In this document: in pieces, positions 1 to 7,976 of the stretch
Numbering within the stretch: the first letter of the stretch is position 1
Layout of the letters: every line of letters begins with the position of its first letter
NCBI GenBank assembly: GCA_963747755.1
Contig: CAVVGK010000011.1
Coordinates: 310,001 to 374,000, forward strand
Length of the DNA stretch: 64,000 nucleotides
Origin: DATFVA01 sp963747755
GTDB lineage: Bacteria; Bacteroidota; Ignavibacteria; Ignavibacteriales; Ignavibacteriaceae
Direction: 5' to 3'
Made by a program: the position numbers and the translations under genes
Notes under the pieces: generated by a model
The model's input: the letters and a program-made list of their open reading frames with translations, nothing else
What the model was told of the DNA's origin: nothing
Database searches by the model: none

Positions 1-469
1 CAGATTTTCCGAACAACCCGTCTTTTACAAGTTTCATTGTATTATTTTCAAGCCAGCCTGACTTAACCATTTCAGGGGTAAGCTGATCACTTATCTTTTC
101 AGAAAGGTTTACTCTCCTGCCGGTAAGACAAACGTACTTGTTCCGGTATTTCGAATGTTCATCAAGAAATTTGCTATGCGGAATACAGTCACCGTCCATA
201 AAGGTAAGATAATCGGAATTGGCAGCCTCGATAGCTTTGTTCAATATTTTATTTTTTCTAAAGCCTTTGTCTTCGTGACTGACGTGTATTAAAGGGAAGG
301 GAAGTCCGGGACTGATTTTCTTCAATCTTTTTACAAATTGATCGTTCGAACCGTCATCGGAAATAACAACTTCAAAATCCCACATACTCTGGCGCTCGAG
401 TCCCGCCAGTACAAGCTCGAGAAAATCGAACCTGTTATAAACCGAGATGATGACAGATGTATGGAACAT
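1..469 (-). CDS. Family 2 glycosyltransferase, 3' end cut by window edge
   Basis: Seen: an open minus-strand frame of about 156 residues running off the left edge. It starts at an ATG whose product begins MFHTSVIISVYNRFDFLELV, the usual nucleotide-sugar-binding strand of GT-A family 2 enzymes. EVVISDDGSND follows at about residues 34-44 and the metal-binding DGD (TFMDGDCIPH) near residue 92. Known: GT2 enzymes transfer a sugar from a nucleotide sugar to polysaccharide or lipid acceptors at the inner membrane face. It is the last visible gene of a minus-strand run with a carbamoyltransferase, and its start lies 5 bp after the small lysine-rich gene. The sugar and acceptor cannot be told from sequence, and the C-terminal part is outside the window. 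Confidence 0.85.
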   Translation of the reverse strand, partial: MFHTSVIISVYNRFDFLELVLAGLERQSMWDFEVVISDDGSNDQFVKRLKKISPGLPFPLIHVSHEDKGFRKNKILNKAIEAANSDYLTFMDGDCIPHSKFLDEHSKYRNKYVCLTGRRVNLSEKISDQLTPEMVKSGWLENNTMKLVKDGLFGKS

Positions 470-474
470 TCAGA

Positions 475-618
475 TTATTTACCCGCATTTTTATTTTTGC
501 GTAATTTATCCTTCTCTTTTTTCCTGTCGTATGCATTTTTGTCTTTCTCTACCTTGGGAGGCTTTTTCGGAACAGGTATCCTCTTCTTCTCTTTCTCTAT
601 TTTTATTTTTTCAGCCAT
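475..618 (-). CDS. Small lysine-rich hypothetical protein (47 aa)
   Basis: Seen: a short ATG frame of 47 residues beginning MAEKIKIEKEKKRIPVPKKP and ending KNKNAGK, about 45 percent lysine plus arginine, with no membrane segment or cysteine. It lies 22 bp after the DUF5989 gene and 5 bp before the glycosyltransferase start, on the same strand, so it sits inside a tight operon. This placement and the clean stop just before the next start argue that it is translated. I do not recognise a family. The charge pattern would suit a nucleic-acid- or membrane-surface-binding peptide, but that is only a guess. Confidence 0.5.
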   Translation of the reverse strand: MAEKIKIEKEKKRIPVPKKPPKVEKDKNAYDRKKEKDKLRKNKNAGK

Positions 619-640
619 AGTTCATTAATATAAAAACAAA

Positions 641-799
641 TCAGAAGATCGCATAGATGAACGGCGCCAGCGCGGAACCCTGTGTTAAGATGATCAGTCC
701 GCCCAGCAGCAGCAGGAATATGATAATAGGAGCGAGCCACCATTTTTTTCTTACACGAAGGAACTGCCATAATTCTGATAATATGGATAATTTGCTCAT
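641..799 (-). CDS. DUF5989 family small membrane protein (52 aa)
   Basis: Seen: a 52-residue frame starting MSKLSILSELWQFLRVRKKW, followed by one hydrophobic segment (about residues 21-38) and ending with an ALAPFIYAIF-type tail. Its ATG overlaps the stop codon of the SxtJ gene by one base (TAATG), typical of translational coupling. Known: DUF5989 proteins of about 50 residues with a basic WW-flanked N-terminus and one helix are usually encoded between SxtJ and carbamoyltransferase genes. The function is unknown; association with the membrane carbamoylation or export step is inferred from the neighbourhood. A longer overlapping frame at 603-815 is a shadow. Confidence 0.8.
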   Translation of the reverse strand: MSKLSILSELWQFLRVRKKWWLAPIIIFLLLLGGLIILTQGSALAPFIYAIF

Positions 800-1221
800 T
801 AAAATTGTCTTTCATAAGTTGTGGGATCGAACGGTTTCTGTTCTCTTTTCTCCCAGTAGGAATCCGCTGAACGATCGATGTTTAAATTCAGAAATTTTTT
901 ATTAAAAATCATCGCAATAAATCTTACTCCGGTGAGACCAACATAAAAAAGGATCGAAAGAATTACACGCGTCATTACCCAGCCGAGGATTATTGCGAAT
1001 GCCATCCATACTTTATTGAAAGGTTTTAGTATCGTCGGTAATAGTAATCCTGCCAGAATAAAAGCTGCGCCGATAATTCCCCATACAGGATATGTTGATT
1101 TACCCGTCCACAGCAAAATAGCCGCAATTACTAGCAGAATAATCCCTATTGTTAACCCGAACTTTCTCAGATCAGCAGGTGATTCTTTAATATTTTTTAT
1201 TTCGCTTAATATCTCTTTCAT
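799..1221 (-). CDS. SxtJ family membrane protein
   Basis: Seen: 140 residues with a short charged N-terminus, hydrophobic segments at about 21-38 and 46-62 and a longer hydrophobic stretch at 71-106, then a hydrophilic tail ending DPTTYERQF. It begins 2 bp after the carbamoyltransferase stop and shares a base with the next start, so it belongs to the same transcript. Known: SxtJ-type proteins (named from saxitoxin clusters) recur beside NodU/CmcH carbamoyltransferases in polysaccharide loci. Their biochemical role is not established. A membrane anchor or partner for the carbamoyltransferase is an inference from conserved linkage. Confidence 0.8.
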   Translation of the reverse strand: MKEILSEIKNIKESPADLRKFGLTIGIILLVIAAILLWTGKSTYPVWGIIGAAFILAGLLLPTILKPFNKVWMAFAIILGWVMTRVILSILFYVGLTGVRFIAMIFNKKFLNLNIDRSADSYWEKREQKPFDPTTYERQF

Positions 1222-1223
1222 AG

Positions 1224-3041
1224 TTAGTCCAGTTCAAATTCTTTCTTCCAGTCGGTGTCTTCCACCAGTTCCTCCTGTTCACTCTTATCCAGCAGGAAAT
1301 TTCCCATAACAAGGTAATCCATATTAGTGCGCATAAAACATTTATAAGCATCGGCCGGTGAGGAGACAATTGGTTCGCCCCTTACATTAAAAGAGGTATT
1401 TATAAGTACCGCACTTCCGTAGTTTTCCTCAAACTTCGAAATAAGTTTATGGAAGAGAGGGTTGGTTTCCTTGTGCACGGTCTGAAGTCTGGCTGAATAA
1501 TCAATATGAGTGATGGCAGGAATATCGGATCTTAGAATATTCAGTTTCTCTATACCGAACAGGTTCTTCTCTTCATCAGTCATTTCTTTTCTCCGTTCTT
1601 TCTTCACATCCGCAACCAGCAGCATATAAGGGGATTCTCTGTCTATCTCGAAGTACTCAGAAACTTTTTCTCCCAGCACAGCAGGCGCAAAAGGACGAAA
1701 ACTCTCGCGGAACTTTATTTTAAGGTTCATAACCGACTGCATTTTTGAAGACCGGGCATCACCAAGTATCGACCTGGCACCCAGAGCTCTCGGTCCGAAT
1801 TCCATTCTTCCTTCAAACCATCCCACAACTTTCTCATCTGCAAGTATTGCTGCCACTTTGTCAGGGAGCTCCCCGTTTTCAAACTTTTTATATTTAATAT
1901 TATTCTCGTTAAGAAATTCAAGAATATCGTCATCCTTGTATTCGGGACCCAGGTAAGAACCCTTTTGCGAATCTTTTCCTTCATCTAGAATCCGTTCATC
2001 TCCCAGGTAGTGGTACCAGCCGAGCAGCGCGGCACCAAGCGCACCGCCAGCATCGCCTGCAGCAGGCTGAATCCATATATTATCGAAAGGACCTTCGCGC
2101 AACAGCTTTCCATTGGCTACACAGTTAAGGGCAACGCCTCCGGCAAGACAAATGTTTTTCATCCCTGTTTCTTTATGAACATGCCTTCCCATTTTCAATA
2201 CAATCTCTTCTGTAACATCCTGCACAGAACGTGCGAGATCCATTTCCTTTTGGGTAAGTTTTGATTCAGGTTCTCTGGGGGGACCCCCGAACAGCCTATG
2301 GAACCTGTTGTTAGTCATCGTTAGTCCCGCACAGTAATTAAAGTAATCCATATTCATCCTGAAAGAACCATCTTCTTTAACGTCGATCAGTTCCTTAAGG
2401 ATAAGGTCTTTATACCTGGGTTCGCCGTAAGGGGCAAGTCCCATAACCTTATACTCACCCGAGTTAACCTTAAAACCAGTATAATAGGTGAAAGCAGAAT
2501 AAAGTAAACCCAATGAATGCGGGAAAGTAATATCGGCAATAAGCTCTATGTGATTATTCTGTCCGGTTCCATAGCTTGAGGTCGTCCACTCGCCCACCCC
2601 GTCCATAGTCATTATAGCAGCTTCTTTAAACGGCGACGGGAAAAAAGCAGAAGCAGCGTGAGATTCGTGGTGCTCAGGAAAAATAACTTTTCCATCATAT
2701 GCGAGTTTATCCTTTATCATCTCCTTCATCCAGAGTTTCTCTTTTATCCATAGAGGCATTGCCTTAATGAATGACTTAATCCCGACAGGCGCGTAAGCAA
2801 GATAGGTTTCAAGCAATCTTTCGAATTTCAGGAAGGGCTTATCGTAAAATGCTGCAATATCAAGATCAGTGCTCTTAATGCCGGCATAATCCAGACAATA
2901 TCCTATGGCCATGGAAGGGAAATTATGATCATGCTTTTTACGGGTAAATCTTTCCTCCTGTGCGGCAGCAATTACCTCTCCATCCTTAACCAGCGCTGCA
3001 GCACTGTCATGATAGAAAGCTGATATTCCGAGTATATACAT
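1224..3041 (-). CDS. Carbamoyltransferase, NodU/CmcH/TobZ type
   Basis: Transfers a carbamoyl group from carbamoyl phosphate, through a carbamoyl-adenylate, to a hydroxyl of a sugar or natural product. Seen in the 605 residues: an ASKHA-fold N-terminus (GISAFYHDSAAAL, residues 5-17), the metal and nucleotide motif HHESHAASAFFPSP at 124-137, MDGVGEW at 146-152, AGGVALNC at 300-307, then the C-terminal domain with FEGRMEFGPRALGARS at 409-424 and INTSFN at 547-552. Length matches the family (about 570-610). It is the first gene of a minus-strand run leading into SxtJ, DUF5989 and a GT2 enzyme, which points to decoration of a surface glycan rather than a Nod factor. Substrate unknown. Confidence 0.93.
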   Translation of the reverse strand: MYILGISAFYHDSAAALVKDGEVIAAAQEERFTRKKHDHNFPSMAIGYCLDYAGIKSTDLDIAAFYDKPFLKFERLLETYLAYAPVGIKSFIKAMPLWIKEKLWMKEMIKDKLAYDGKVIFPEHHESHAASAFFPSPFKEAAIMTMDGVGEWTTSSYGTGQNNHIELIADITFPHSLGLLYSAFTYYTGFKVNSGEYKVMGLAPYGEPRYKDLILKELIDVKEDGSFRMNMDYFNYCAGLTMTNNRFHRLFGGPPREPESKLTQKEMDLARSVQDVTEEIVLKMGRHVHKETGMKNICLAGGVALNCVANGKLLREGPFDNIWIQPAAGDAGGALGAALLGWYHYLGDERILDEGKDSQKGSYLGPEYKDDDILEFLNENNIKYKKFENGELPDKVAAILADEKVVGWFEGRMEFGPRALGARSILGDARSSKMQSVMNLKIKFRESFRPFAPAVLGEKVSEYFEIDRESPYMLLVADVKKERRKEMTDEEKNLFGIEKLNILRSDIPAITHIDYSARLQTVHKETNPLFHKLISKFEENYGSAVLINTSFNVRGEPIVSSPADAYKCFMRTNMDYLVMGNFLLDKSEQEELVEDTDWKKEFELD

Positions 3042-3185
3042 TCCATTCTTATTTTAATTTCCTGTAAAAATAGATTATTAGCAGGCATTTTACAAAGTAA
3101 AAAGGCAGAATTAGCTAATGCTCAACCTTTTTTTAGATCGGAATCAAATAATTTTTAAATGAAGGTCATTTTTTTGGAACTATTT

Positions 3186-3214
3186 TTGACAAAAAATCAT
3201 TACATTAGTAATGC
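3186..3214 (+). promoter_or_regulatory. Candidate promoter of the OmpA gene
   Basis: Seen: TTGACA at 3186-3191, a 17-base spacer and TAATGC at 3209-3214, inside an AT-rich divergent gap 57 bp before the start of the OmpA-family gene. This fits a sigma70-like layout. Bacteroidota primary sigma factors often prefer a different -7/-33 pattern, so the call rests on spacing and the perfect -35 hexamer only. Confidence 0.4.
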
Positions 3215-3270
3215 AGAACTGCTTCGACCTTGTTTAGAAAGAAAAAATATCAACAACTAAAGGATCTAAC

Positions 3271-4830
3271 ATGAAACAATTATACCTGTTTCTAATACTG
3301 ATACTATTTGGAGTCAGTATCACTACAAATGCCCAGTTTAAGGAATGGGGGACTAAATTCGGAGCAAGATACAGTCTTCTTTTACCTCAAAATGAATTCC
3401 CGAATGTGGGCTTCGGGGGAAATGACGATTTTTCGTTTGATAATTACACTATGTCATACCTGCTGGAAGGGTTCGTCGGTTTTGAACTGGCCCCGGCACT
3501 TGAACTTGATATAAATGCAGGTTATGGTTCATACGCAGGTTTTCAATTTAATTATGAAGGATATTATAAATCAGAAATAATACCAGTTGGTTTAAGATTC
3601 AGGATCGCTCCTTTTGATCTTACAGGATGGAACCCATACCTGTATCTTGGCGGCGGCATAATGCACTACAGCAACAAGTACCCTGAACAGAACCTTTACC
3701 CTTCACCGAATGATGTAAATTCAGAAGGATGGACAGGGTTATTTCCTATTGGTATCGGAGCTGAATTTGCTTTGAGCGATATGGTGCTTGCCGATTTTTC
3801 TATCGGCGGAGCATACTCCTCAGGTTTTGATCTTAATAATTACGATAGCGGAAATAATATTGTTGATGCATACTACAATGTTTCGCTGGGACTGACTATA
3901 ACCGGTGAGAGCTGCAGCTCTGACAGGGATATGGACGGATTGGGTAAATGTGAAGAAGAAAGGCTTGGTACTAGTCCTCGTAATCCTGATACTGATGGCG
4001 ATGGTTTGACAGATGGAGAAGAAGTACAGATTTACAAAACCAAACCCTTGTTATCTGATACCGATCTTGACGGTCTGAATGATTTTGACGAAGTGAAGAA
4101 ATACAAGACGGATCCTCTGAATCCTGACACCGATAAAGATGGTCTCAATGACGGTGAAGAAGTTAATAAGTACAAAACAGACCCATTAAAAGCCGATACT
4201 GATAATGACGGCCTGAATGACGGTGACGAAGTTATAAAATGGAGAACAGATCCAACTAATCCCGATACAGACGGTGATGGTCTTTACGACGGTGAAGAAG
4301 TTAAAACTTTCTCAACCAACCCTTTGAGTAAAGATACAGACGGAGATGGATTGTCGGATTATGATGAGGTTACAACCTACAAGACGAATCCGCTTGTTAA
4401 AGATACTGACGGTGGAAGTATTGATGACGGAACTGAAGTTAACCGCGGAACCAATCCCCTTGATGCTGAAGATGACGTGGTTAAAGTAGGTGTTCCAATG
4501 ATCTTAAAAGGTATAACTTTCGCAACAGGAAAAGCTGATATTACTCCTGAATCAGAGAACACCTTAAGAAAGACCCTGAAGACACTGCAGTCGTATCCTG
4601 ATATTACGGTTGAAATAGCCGGTTATACTGATAATGTAGGCAGCGAATCTTCCAACCAGAAACTCTCTGAAAGAAGAGCAAACTCTGTAAGAGACTGGCT
4701 GGTTCGCGAGGGAATCGATCCCGATAGAATCAAGGCAGTTGGTTACGGCGAATCCAATCCTGTAGCAACCAACTCTACTCCTGAAGGAAGACAGGATAAC
4801 AGAAGGATCGAGTTCAAACGAATTAAGTAG
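3271..4830 (+). CDS. OmpA family outer membrane protein with calcium-binding type 3 repeats
   Basis: Seen in 519 residues: a signal peptide (MKQLYLFLILILFGVSITTN then AQ), an N-terminal beta-barrel domain (about 25-210) with alternating aromatic strands, a run of DxDxDGL acidic repeats (about 218-400) and a C-terminal OmpA peptidoglycan-binding domain (about 415-519) with IAGYTDNVGSESSNQKLSERR. Known: such proteins anchor the outer membrane to peptidoglycan, the acidic thrombospondin type 3-like repeats forming a calcium-stabilised spacer. It is monocistronic, with a candidate promoter upstream and a strong hairpin terminator 20 bp after the stop. The ligand or wider role cannot be told. Confidence 0.9.
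   Translation: MKQLYLFLILILFGVSITTNAQFKEWGTKFGARYSLLLPQNEFPNVGFGGNDDFSFDNYTMSYLLEGFVGFELAPALELDINAGYGSYAGFQFNYEGYYKSEIIPVGLRFRIAPFDLTGWNPYLYLGGGIMHYSNKYPEQNLYPSPNDVNSEGWTGLFPIGIGAEFALSDMVLADFSIGGAYSSGFDLNNYDSGNNIVDAYYNVSLGLTITGESCSSDRDMDGLGKCEEERLGTSPRNPDTDGDGLTDGEEVQIYKTKPLLSDTDLDGLNDFDEVKKYKTDPLNPDTDKDGLNDGEEVNKYKTDPLKADTDNDGLNDGDEVIKWRTDPTNPDTDGDGLYDGEEVKTFSTNPLSKDTDGDGLSDYDEVTTYKTNPLVKDTDGGSIDDGTEVNRGTNPLDAEDDVVKVGVPMILKGITFATGKADITPESENTLRKTLKTLQSYPDITVEIAGYTDNVGSESSNQKLSERRANSVRDWLVREGIDPDRIKAVGYGESNPVATNSTPEGRQDNRRIEFKRIK
3922..4470 (+). repeat. Coding tandem repeats, about 69 bp units (type 3 calcium-binding)
   Basis: Inside the OmpA gene the protein repeats a unit of about 23 residues of the form DTDxDGLxDGEEVxxYKTDP. 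Six good copies are flanked by a degenerate first copy (DRDMDGLGKCEEE) and a degenerate last copy (DTDGGSIDDGTEV). The aspartates at positions 1, 3 and 5 of each unit are the expected calcium ligands. Unit number is likely to vary between strains, as is usual for near-identical coding repeats. Confidence 0.85.
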
Positions 4831-4850
4831 TTGCGCTCATTTCCAATTAA

Positions 4851-4879
4851 AAGGCCGTCCCAACAGACGGCCTTTTTTT
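4851..4879 (+). terminator. Rho-independent terminator after the OmpA gene
   Basis: Perfect 9-bp stem AAGGCCGTC / GACGGCCTT with a 6-base loop, followed directly by five T residues, 20 bp downstream of the OmpA stop codon. Confidence 0.9.
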
Positions 4880-5009
4880 ATTCCCATAGGGAATCCATCT
4901 TTGTAACTGCGATCTCTAACCTTTTTCAGATTCCCGTAGGGAATCCACCTTTGTAACAACGTCTTAACTACCATCTGCCCCAATTCCGTAGGAATTGAAG
5001 ATTTGCAAC
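4880..5009. repeat. Three spaced REP-like palindromes (TCCCGTAGGGA family)
   Basis: Three related 28-base units at 4880-4907, 4930-4957 and 4982-5009. Each has a short palindromic core (ATTCCCrTAGGGAAT, or AATTCCGTAGGAATT in the third) followed by a conserved tail ATCTTTGTAAC / GATTTGCAAC. Unit starts lie 50 and 52 bases apart. A related unit (AACTCCGTAGGAGTT then TAATATTTGTAG) occurs at 41160-41187. Their position just after a terminator, in a convergent gap, fits small non-coding palindromic repeats spread in the genome. Confidence 0.65.
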
Positions 5010-5063
5010 TCTCAGCTGTCTATCTCAAGATTTTAGAAGAAGATCTACTGTTCATATATGATA

Positions 5064-5909
5064 TTACCCTTCGATAAGATATTTCCCGAACCATAACTTT
5101 CTTAGCTCATCAACTTCCTTTCTATGGAATTTCAGGAAGTGATCACCGCCTTCGAAAATTACAAACCTGTAAGGCTTCCCTTCCTCTGAAAACTTCCGGG
5201 CAAGTTCAATAGACTGCTGCACAGGAACGGTATCATCTGCTCCACCATGCATTATCAGGTATGGAATGTCAGGCAGTTTATTCGTGAATGTTATTGCCGA
5301 TCTTTTTTTAAGTTCTGCTTCGAAATTTCCATTACTGATATTTTTTCTATAATACTCCTTCGAATCCGGATCTGCCAGTGCTTTAAGGTTACTTATGGCG
5401 CCGCTCAGCACCGCACATTTAAAATCAAACTTTTCTTTTAATAGTATAAACGTCATCATTCCTCCCCTGCTCCATCCTTCAACAGCAGCATTCGCTGTAT
5501 CAATAAATTTTAATTCTTCTGCCAGAGGAAACAGGTTCTTAATATCATTTACCTCACTCCCGCCAAGTTCTTCTTTACCTTCACCGCCGTCGTTTCCCCT
5601 GTATTGCGATGCAAGTACGGCATAGCCCCAGCCTGCCAGCTGTCCGAACATTCCTCTTGCAGTAAACCTGTCGATTGCACCTTTATCGCCATAGCCGCCG
5701 CGGTTCCAGATGATCAGGGGAATTTTTTTTCCTGCGGGTATTTCCGAAGGATAGGCAAGGTATCCTTTTACTTTTAGTCCGTCAGAAATATAAGTAATCC
5801 TCTCAACTACCGAGGAACCAATTATTTCCTTCCCCCATCCGCTGACAGCCATCTTCGACTGGGTTTCATTTAAAGTTATTTGTTCCCGATGAATTATATT
5901 TGAGCTCAT
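5064..5909 (-). CDS. Alpha/beta hydrolase, prolyl oligopeptidase (S9)-like
   Basis: Seen in 281 residues: substrate-lid or beta-strand start VVERITYISDGLKVKGYLAY, oxyanion region NRGGYGDKG, nucleophile elbow GWSRGGMM (Ser about 147), acid region HGGADDTVPVQQS (Asp about 223) and catalytic histidine in GGDHFLKFH (about 257). These give a complete Ser-Asp-His triad in the order of the S9 catalytic domain. The large beta-propeller of true prolyl oligopeptidases is missing and there is no signal peptide, so it is probably a cytoplasmic esterase or small peptidase of the DLH/S9 kind. Substrate unknown. It is divergent from the DUF192 gene and apparently transcribed alone. Confidence 0.8.
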   Translation of the reverse strand: MSSNIIHREQITLNETQSKMAVSGWGKEIIGSSVVERITYISDGLKVKGYLAYPSEIPAGKKIPLIIWNRGGYGDKGAIDRFTARGMFGQLAGWGYAVLASQYRGNDGGEGKEELGGSEVNDIKNLFPLAEELKFIDTANAAVEGWSRGGMMTFILLKEKFDFKCAVLSGAISNLKALADPDSKEYYRKNISNGNFEAELKKRSAITFTNKLPDIPYLIMHGGADDTVPVQQSIELARKFSEEGKPYRFVIFEGGDHFLKFHRKEVDELRKLWFGKYLIEG

Positions 5910-5988
5910 AGTAATTTATTATTCTCATTTTTAGTTTTATACAACTTAATAATTCTTTGATAGTTCTCATAAAAGCTGAATCAACCTA

Positions 5989-6528
5989 ATGTCTAAAAAC
6001 AAAAAACCTGAACAAAAGCCGGTTAAAAAAGATATACCTTTAATCTATAAAATTACCGCGATTCTGATTATTGCGGTCGCTGCAGTATATTTTGTTTTCG
6101 TTTATACAGGAAATAAGGGGGCGAACCCCGACGAGGAGTATATGTTTAAGAAAAACGGAGAACTTGTAATTTCTTCTGATTCCGGTTCCCGGGTTAAAAT
6201 TGATATCCAGATTGCAAATACTGAATTCGACAGACAGCTAGGATTAATGCACAGGAAGAGTATGGATGAGAACCGGGGTATGCTTTTTATTTTCCCCGAT
6301 GTTCAGGTTAGAAGTTTCTGGATGAGAAATACCGAAATCCCCCTGGATATGATTTTTATAGATGTAAATAAAACGATCCTGAATATTGCGAAGAATACAA
6401 CCCCATATTCTGATATCTCCTATTCTTCTTCGGGACCTGCCAAATACGTACTTGAAGTGAAAGGCGGATTCGCCGACAGGCATAATATTTCAAGCGGCGA
6501 CAAAGTTGCCTGGACAAAAACTCAGTGA
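5989..6528 (+). CDS. DUF192 family membrane-anchored protein
   Basis: Seen in 179 residues: a basic cytoplasmic N-terminus, one membrane helix (about 21-40), then the DUF192 domain with FDRQLGLMHRKSMDENRGML, FWMRNTEIPLDMIFID and a closing AKYVLEVKGGF motif. The charged residues of the RQLGLM and NTxIPLDMIF motifs characteristic of the family are intact. Known: the family folds as a small beta-barrel; a general biochemical role is not established. It probably faces the periplasm, tethered by its N-terminal helix. The stop lies 2 bp from the convergent gmhA stop. Confidence 0.85.
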   Translation: MSKNKKPEQKPVKKDIPLIYKITAILIIAVAAVYFVFVYTGNKGANPDEEYMFKKNGELVISSDSGSRVKIDIQIANTEFDRQLGLMHRKSMDENRGMLFIFPDVQVRSFWMRNTEIPLDMIFIDVNKTILNIAKNTTPYSDISYSSSGPAKYVLEVKGGFADRHNISSGDKVAWTKTQ

Positions 6529-6530
6529 TC

Positions 6531-7112
6531 CTATCCGAATAATTCTCTTTCGACCAGTTCGCAGATTATATGTCCTGCTGTTATATGTCCTTCCTGTATT
6601 CTCTGTGTGTTTGAAGAAGGAATGATAACCGAAAGGTCAGCTTCAGATTTTAATTTACCCCCATTCCCCCCAAGAAACGAAATGGTTTTCATACCTTTTT
6701 GTTTTGCAGCTGCCACAGCTTTAACAACGTTAGGTGAATTACCGCTGGTTGAAATAGCAAGCAGTACATCACCTTTATTTCCCAGACCTTCAACAGAACG
6801 GGCAAATACGTTCTCAAAACCGATATCATTTCCTCCGGCAGTGAGGTTCGAAGTATCGGTTGTAAGTGCTATGGCCGGAAGGGCGGGTCTTTGAAGATCG
6901 TGACTAAGTCTTATCACAAATTCAGCAGCGATATGCTGGCAATCGGCTGCACTTCCCCCGTTGCCGCACAGCAGGAGCTTATTTCCCGAACGGAATGAAT
7001 CGGCAAGGAGTTCCGCGGCTTTCATAATGTCGTCAAGACATTTTTCTCCCATTGCTTTTTTTGTATCAGAACTCTCGTTAAGGGAGTCGATTATAAATTT
7101 CTTTTTATCCAA
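6531..7112 (-). CDS. gmhA: Phosphoheptose isomerase (sedoheptulose-7-phosphate isomerase)
   Basis: Converts sedoheptulose 7-phosphate to D-glycero-D-manno-heptose 7-phosphate, the first step of ADP-heptose synthesis for lipopolysaccharide inner core. Seen in 193 residues: a SIS-domain fold with LLCGNGGSAADCQHIAAEF (phosphate loop, about 49-67), the heptose-binding ISTSGNSPNVVKA (about 120-132) and the C-terminal EGHITAGHIICELVE helix with catalytic Glu and His. Length matches GmhA (about 190). It lies 27 bp downstream of the GGGP synthase gene on the same strand. Cytoplasmic. The distinguishing GmhA residues make other SIS proteins unlikely. Confidence 0.92.
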   Translation of the reverse strand: MDKKKFIIDSLNESSDTKKAMGEKCLDDIMKAAELLADSFRSGNKLLLCGNGGSAADCQHIAAEFVIRLSHDLQRPALPAIALTTDTSNLTAGGNDIGFENVFARSVEGLGNKGDVLLAISTSGNSPNVVKAVAAAKQKGMKTISFLGGNGGKLKSEADLSVIIPSSNTQRIQEGHITAGHIICELVERELFG

Positions 7113-7139
7113 TATTTTCTTTCTGAAATAATATTTTAA

Positions 7140-7898
7140 CTATACAACGACCGGAAGATTAATATGCACAGCTTCCGCAAATTCTTTTATATGGTCCCAG
7201 TTGTTTTCCGTTTCGAAGAAATTTCCCGTGACTATAATCTTAGCCCCACTTTTTACTTTTCCTCTTGCTGCTTCGGGGCTACGAATTCCCCCTCCCGCTA
7301 TAACGGGTATGCTGCAGTTTTCCGATACTGCTTTGATCATTTCGTCAGGAACGGAATTTCCAGCTCCGGAACCAGCCTCCAGATAGATAAGCTTCATTCC
7401 AAGGTATTCTGCAGCCAGCGCCGTAGCAGCGGCTATTTCAGGTTTATTTCTCGGAAGGGGGAGACTGCCGCTCATATACTGAGCTGTTGTGGATACGCCT
7501 GATTCAATAAGCATATATCCGGTTGATATCGGTTCAATGCCTGTCCTTTTTACCAGCGGAGCAGCAAGAACATGCTTGCCAATAAGATGTTCGGGATTTC
7601 TGCCGCTGATAACCGATAGGAAGAGTATAGCATCCGCAGGTTTATACACCTGGTTAACATCCCCCGGAAAGATAATAATCGGCAGTGAAGTATTATCTTT
7701 GACTATCCTGATACAATTTTCAATATCTCCGTTCAGCAGCAGACTTCCACCAACGAGGAATCCATCGGCTCCCGAACTGCTGCAGTGCTTAACAAACCTC
7801 GAAAGCTTTTCCTCATCAAAACTATCAGGATCAATCAGTATGAGGTAAGCAGCACCTTTCTGCTTAATAGTATTTAACAGGTAATCGTAAGTTTTCAT
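7140..7898 (-). CDS. Geranylgeranylglyceryl phosphate synthase family protein (group II)
   Basis: Joins a polyprenyl diphosphate to sn-glycerol 1-phosphate, making an ether-linked lipid precursor. Seen in 252 residues: a TIM-barrel with LILIDPDSFD (Mg-binding aspartates, about 19-28), FLVGGSLL, IIIFPGDVNQ, the signature YLEAGSGAG (about 173-181), PVIAGGGIRSPE and IIVTGNFFE phosphate-binding loops. The IDPDS form matches the group II archaeal and Bacteroidota enzymes rather than short-chain PcrB, though chain length cannot be read with certainty. It is followed by gmhA on the same strand. Presence in a bacterium implies sn-glycerol 1-phosphate must be made elsewhere in the genome. Confidence 0.9.
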   Translation of the reverse strand: MKTYDYLLNTIKQKGAAYLILIDPDSFDEEKLSRFVKHCSSSGADGFLVGGSLLLNGDIENCIRIVKDNTSLPIIIFPGDVNQVYKPADAILFLSVISGRNPEHLIGKHVLAAPLVKRTGIEPISTGYMLIESGVSTTAQYMSGSLPLPRNKPEIAAATALAAEYLGMKLIYLEAGSGAGNSVPDEMIKAVSENCSIPVIAGGGIRSPEAARGKVKSGAKIIVTGNFFETENNWDHIKEFAEAVHINLPVVV

Positions 7899-7976
7899 TT
7901 AGAATATGCTGAAATGCGTGTTTGAATATATGAATTTTGCCCAAGAGAAAAAAGATTGCGATGAAATGTATCAACC

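Noticed and set aside
603..815. 70-residue minus-strand frame overlapping the DUF5989 gene
   Set aside because: It is a shadow. The alternative frame at 641-799 gives a recognisable DUF5989 protein coupled to the SxtJ stop, while this one has no family features.
4880..5009. Possible mini CRISPR array (three spaced palindromic units)
   Set aside because: The units are imperfect copies with changing palindrome arms, spacers are only about 22-24 bp, and there are no cas genes; REP-like elements fit better.
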